This document shows positions 24,359-24,928 of a stretch of DNA of 24,928 bases, in pieces. The DNA is from Hydrogenophilales bacterium. Lineage in GTDB: Bacteria; Pseudomonadota; Gammaproteobacteria; Burkholderiales; Thiobacillaceae. The notes beneath the pieces are model-generated. The model saw nothing but the letters and a program-made list of their open reading frames with translations. It was not told where the DNA came from and did no database searches. How positions within the stretch are numbered: the stretch's first letter is position 1; the number at the start of each line of letters is the position of its first letter. The stretch covers positions 1-24,928 of the forward strand of contig JAABQE010000111.1 of assembly GCA_011391655.1 (NCBI GenBank), given 5' to 3'. The translations under genes and the position numbers were made by a program.

Positions 24359-24384
24359 GGGGTTTGACGCCGCCTACAAACCCC
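24359..24384. repeat. perfect 8-bp inverted repeat (hairpin) in divergent glycosyltransferase promoter region
   Basis: GGGGTTTG at 24359-24366 and CAAACCCC at 24377-24384 flank a ten-base loop. There is no T run on either side, so it is not a standard terminator. It lies 45-70 bp upstream of the minus-strand glycosyltransferase start, within its likely leader or promoter. A weaker TCTATC/GATAGA pair (24401-24406 and 24421-24426) follows. The rest of the 198-bp gap is AT-rich near the minus gene and shows no gene. Confidence 0.5.
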
Positions 24385-24512
24385 ACAGATAGCCCAGCAC
24401 TCTATCTCGTTTATTCCATCGATAGAACCTCGAATAGATATGCCCAAAGCCATCGACTGCGGCGAAGGTGTGCTCACCGTAATTTTATGATTCGCAGACA
24501 AGAGAGGTAAGT

Positions 24513-24928
24513 GTGCCGAGTGTTCTCTGGTGGGGACGGTTCGATTCCGGCTATTCCCGCAATCGCATCCTGCGCAAGCTGTTCGCTGAAATGGGGTGGC
24601 AGGTCAACGACTTCCACCCCAGGTTCGCCACGGTAGCCGACTGGGAAGCGCGGCTGCATCGATTACCCAGACCCGATTTGATCTGGGTGCCCTGTTTCAG
24701 GCAACGCGACCTGGCGGCAGCAAGTCGCTGGGCAAAAAGCCATGGCGTCCCCCTGGTTTTTGATCCGCTCATCTCCGCCTATGACAAACAGGTGGATGAA
24801 CGCGAAAAACTGCACGCTAATAGCCGGCGCGCCAAAAAGCTGCTCGCCTGGGAGCAGGCTCTGTTCCAGCGTGCTGACCGGGTCATTGCCGACACCCCTG
24901 CCCACGCTGACTACTTCGCCCAGGTGCT
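24513..24928 (+). CDS. glycosyltransferase family 4-like protein, N-terminal part (cut by window end)
   Basis: A GTG start at 24513 lies five bases after GAGAGG. An in-frame TAA at 24480 and the absence of other start codons between make this the only sensible start. The 138 visible residues begin with a first strand and glycine-rich turn, VPSVLWWGRFDSGYSRNR, then RILRKLFAEMGWQV. PDLIWVPCFRQRD, the strand PLVFDPLISAYDK and a helix ending in ADRVIADTPAHADYF follow. These match the N-terminal Rossmann-like domain of GT-B (GT4) enzymes, where 'AD.VI..T..HA.YF' closes the acceptor domain. The donor-binding half is beyond the window. It is transcribed away from the DxD glycosyltransferase gene and probably leads a further glycan operon. 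Confidence 0.82.
   Translation, partial: MPSVLWWGRFDSGYSRNRILRKLFAEMGWQVNDFHPRFATVADWEARLHRLPRPDLIWVPCFRQRDLAAASRWAKSHGVPLVFDPLISAYDKQVDEREKLHANSRRAKKLLAWEQALFQRADRVIADTPAHADYFAQV

Overview
The window is compact, GC-rich chromosomal DNA from a Gram-negative proteobacterium, most likely a betaproteobacterium. This rests on the gene families (short TrhO, YaeQ, COG1067 Lon-like protease, FrmA/FghA pair, stand-alone transaldolase, small retropepsin-like protease) and on general knowledge; no 16S or other phylogenetic marker is present, so genus is not claimed. I see no rRNA, tRNA, CRISPR array, insertion sequence or phage gene.

Layout. 2-562: 3' end of an FtsX-type ABC permease. 629-3345: trhO (-), a class I SAM methyltransferase (+), yaeQ (-) and a cold-shock gene (-) with a clear intrinsic terminator and a plausible promoter. 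3485-8391, all minus strand: polysaccharide pyruvyl transferase-like protein, Lon-family protease, YbaK-type aminoacyl-tRNA deacylase and membrane-anchored retropepsin-like protease. 8502-10436 (+): MFS exporter, small Cys-rich exported protein and an orphan low-GC HNH protein. 10455-12179 (-): membrane class IIIb nucleotide cyclase with HAMP. 12299-13396 (-): aroC. 13556-17380 (+): transaldolase, frmA, fghA and a CBS-pair protein.

17668-22434 (+) is a translationally coupled triad: an acetolactate-synthase-like ThDP enzyme, a 606-aa protein with GT-A glycosyltransferase features but no family I can name, and a PaaK/CapK-like adenylate-forming enzyme. It abuts a glycosyltransferase block: a GT10 fucosyltransferase-like gene and a DxD glycosyltransferase on the minus strand, then a divergent GT4-like gene cut by the window end.

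How it fits together. FrmA and FghA form the glutathione-dependent formaldehyde oxidation route, with transaldolase just upstream. The right-hand 7 kb looks like surface-glycan or glycoconjugate biosynthesis, in which the ThDP enzyme and the ligase may make or attach an unusual acyl or branched-sugar group. That triad is the best candidate for an undescribed system here. Other points of note are the Cys-rich exported peptide, the orphan HNH gene of atypical base composition, and a perfect hairpin in the leader of the DxD glycosyltransferase.
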